Assembly: GCF_042648505.1 (NCBI RefSeq)
Contig: NZ_JBHRXK010000009.1
Location: 1-64,000 of the forward strand
Direction: 5' to 3'
DNA: 64,000 bases
Origin: Lysobacter_L cavernae
GTDB lineage: Bacteria > Pseudomonadota > Gammaproteobacteria > Xanthomonadales > Xanthomonadaceae
A program made the position numbers and the translations under genes. Under the pieces are notes generated by a model, which had not been told where the DNA came from, ran no database searches, and saw only the letters and a list, made by a program, of their open reading frames with translations. How positions within the stretch are numbered: the first letter of the stretch is position 1; each line of letters begins with the position of its first letter. Shown here piece after piece: positions 63,057 to 64,000 of the stretch.

Positions 63057-64000
63057 TCAACCGCCCGGCAACAACGGCCCACCCAGCCACAACCAGCGCG
63101 CCATCCAGGCGCTGACCAGCGCGATCAGCGCGGTCAGAGGCAGGCCGATGCGCAGGAAGTCGTGGAAGCGGTACTGGCCGGGGCCGAGGATCAGCAGGTT
63201 GCCGTGGTGGCCGATCGGGGTCAGGAACGCGACCACCGCGCCGAGCGCGGTGCAGACCACGAACGGTGTCGGCGCCAGGCCCAGCGACTGCGCCAGCTCG
63301 ACTGCGATCGGGCCGAGCAGCACCGTGGTCGCCGCGTCCGACAGGATCTGGGTCAGCAGCGCGGCGACGCTGAACATCACCAGCAGCACCGCCAGCGCCG
63401 GCCAGCCGGCGACCACGTGCAGCAGGCCGCTGGCGAGCAGCTGCGCGGTGCCGGTCTGCTCCATCGCGATGCCGAGCGGGATCACCCCGGCGATCATCAC
63501 GAAGATGCGCACGTCGATCTCGCGGTAGGCCTGCTCGACGTCGACGCAGCGCGTGGCCACCATCGCCACCGCACCGAGCAGGAACGCGAGCGGCGCCGGC
63601 AGCCATTCGGTCGCGGCGGCGAGCACGGTCGCGGCCAGGATCGCCAGCGCGATCGGTGCACGCACGCGGCGCCGCGCCTCGCCGGCGAACGGCACCAGCA
63701 TCAGGAAGCCGTGGTGCGCGGCCAGCTCGGCAAAGCGCGAGGGTCGCCCCCACAGCAGCAGCAGATCGCCTTCGCGCAGGCGCGCCTCGGCCAGGCGCGG
63801 CATGGCGTGCTCATCGCCGCCCGCACTATCGCGACGCCACAGCCCGGCGATCACCGCATGGAAACGCCGCGCGAAATCGAGCTCGCGCAGGCTGCGGCCG
63901 ATGAACTCCGAGCCCGGCGCGACCACCGCCTGCACCAGCTGTGGCGTGCCCTCGCCGCTGGCGTGGTCGCCGTAGTGCGCGATCGCCTGCAGGTCCAGGC
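63057..64000 (-). CDS. SLC13-type permease with RCK-C domain (5' part missing)
   Basis: The C-terminal 314 residues of a membrane transporter; the frame stays open to the right edge, so the start is outside. The visible part begins in a TrkA-C/RCK-C regulatory domain (VQAVVAPGSEFIGRSLRELD, LREGDLLLLWG) and then has about seven hydrophobic helices, including VRIFVMIAGVIPLGIAMEQT, TQILSDAATTVLLGPIAVEL and CTALGAVVAFLTPIGHHGNL. The layout of two RCK-C domains inside an SLC13/CitT permease is common for sulfate or organic-anion carriers; the substrate is not shown. Confidence 0.88.
   Translation of the reverse strand, partial: LDLQAIAHYGDHASGEGTPQLVQAVVAPGSEFIGRSLRELDFARRFHAVIAGLWRRDSAGGDEHAMPRLAEARLREGDLLLLWGRPSRFAELAAHHGFLMLVPFAGEARRRVRAPIALAILAATVLAAATEWLPAPLAFLLGAVAMVATRCVDVEQAYREIDVRIFVMIAGVIPLGIAMEQTGTAQLLASGLLHVVAGWPALAVLLVMFSVAALLTQILSDAATTVLLGPIAVELAQSLGLAPTPFVVCTALGAVVAFLTPIGHHGNLLILGPGQYRFHDFLRIGLPLTALIALVSAWMARWLWLGGPLLPGG

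Overview
The window is a 64 kb piece of a high-GC gammaproteobacterial chromosome that carries the replication-origin region. The gene content points to the Lysobacteraceae/Xanthomonadaceae (Lysobacter/Luteimonas/Xanthomonas-like): mnmE-yidC-rnpA-rpmH read leftward and dnaA-dnaN-recF-gyrB read rightward. They are followed by an M48 lipoprotein protease, a TPR protein and a tonB-exbB-exbD1-exbD2 operon. Several families of short palindromic repeats typical of xanthomonads lie between genes. The genus is an inference, since no rRNA gene is present.

Layout. Positions 1-1060 form a lower-GC block that looks like the tail of an integron cassette array. Two attC sites are visible, the second cassette is complete, and it encodes a SnoaL/NTF2-like protein. 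From 1.2 to 15 kb come metabolic and housekeeping genes: a cupin protein, a YjbR protein, two tandem secreted M20 amidohydrolases, queF, a LysM protein, a lipoprotein, a YchJ/YecA/YkgJ cluster of Cys-motif proteins, a TetR-controlled alpha/beta hydrolase pair, monomeric NADP isocitrate dehydrogenase and a DUF1254 lipoprotein. A des-type fatty-acid desaturation module follows (desaturase, ferredoxin-type reductase, divergent TetR repressor with a 36-bp palindromic operator). From 18 to 41 kb are regulators with their neighbours, a methyltransferase-like lipoprotein, RluE, transporters, a REC-histidine kinase, HrpB, a TatD hydrolase, PanE, two ABC exporters, ferredoxin-NADP reductase and a secreted S33-type peptidase.

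From 41 to 53 kb is the origin region. Candidate origin sequence lies in both the rpmH-dnaA and dnaA-dnaN gaps. Three 16-bp parS-like centromere sites sit in the dnaN-recF interval, one intergenic and two inside recF. From 53 to 64 kb are the protease, the TPR protein, the TonB energy-transduction operon and a MAPEG protein. A third exbD-like gene is interrupted by an in-frame amber codon. After it come pdxJ, cardiolipin synthase, a radical SAM protein and the 3' part of an SLC13-type permease that runs off the right edge.

The most unusual items are the cassette tail with a long-hairpin attC, the amber-interrupted third exbD, a repeat element carried in frame inside hrpB, and two adjacent related small proteins next to a LysR gene. 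Others are the parS-like sites within recF, a duplicated fpr 3' end, and dense hairpins next to the origin. I saw no CRISPR array, prophage, transposase, rRNA or tRNA.
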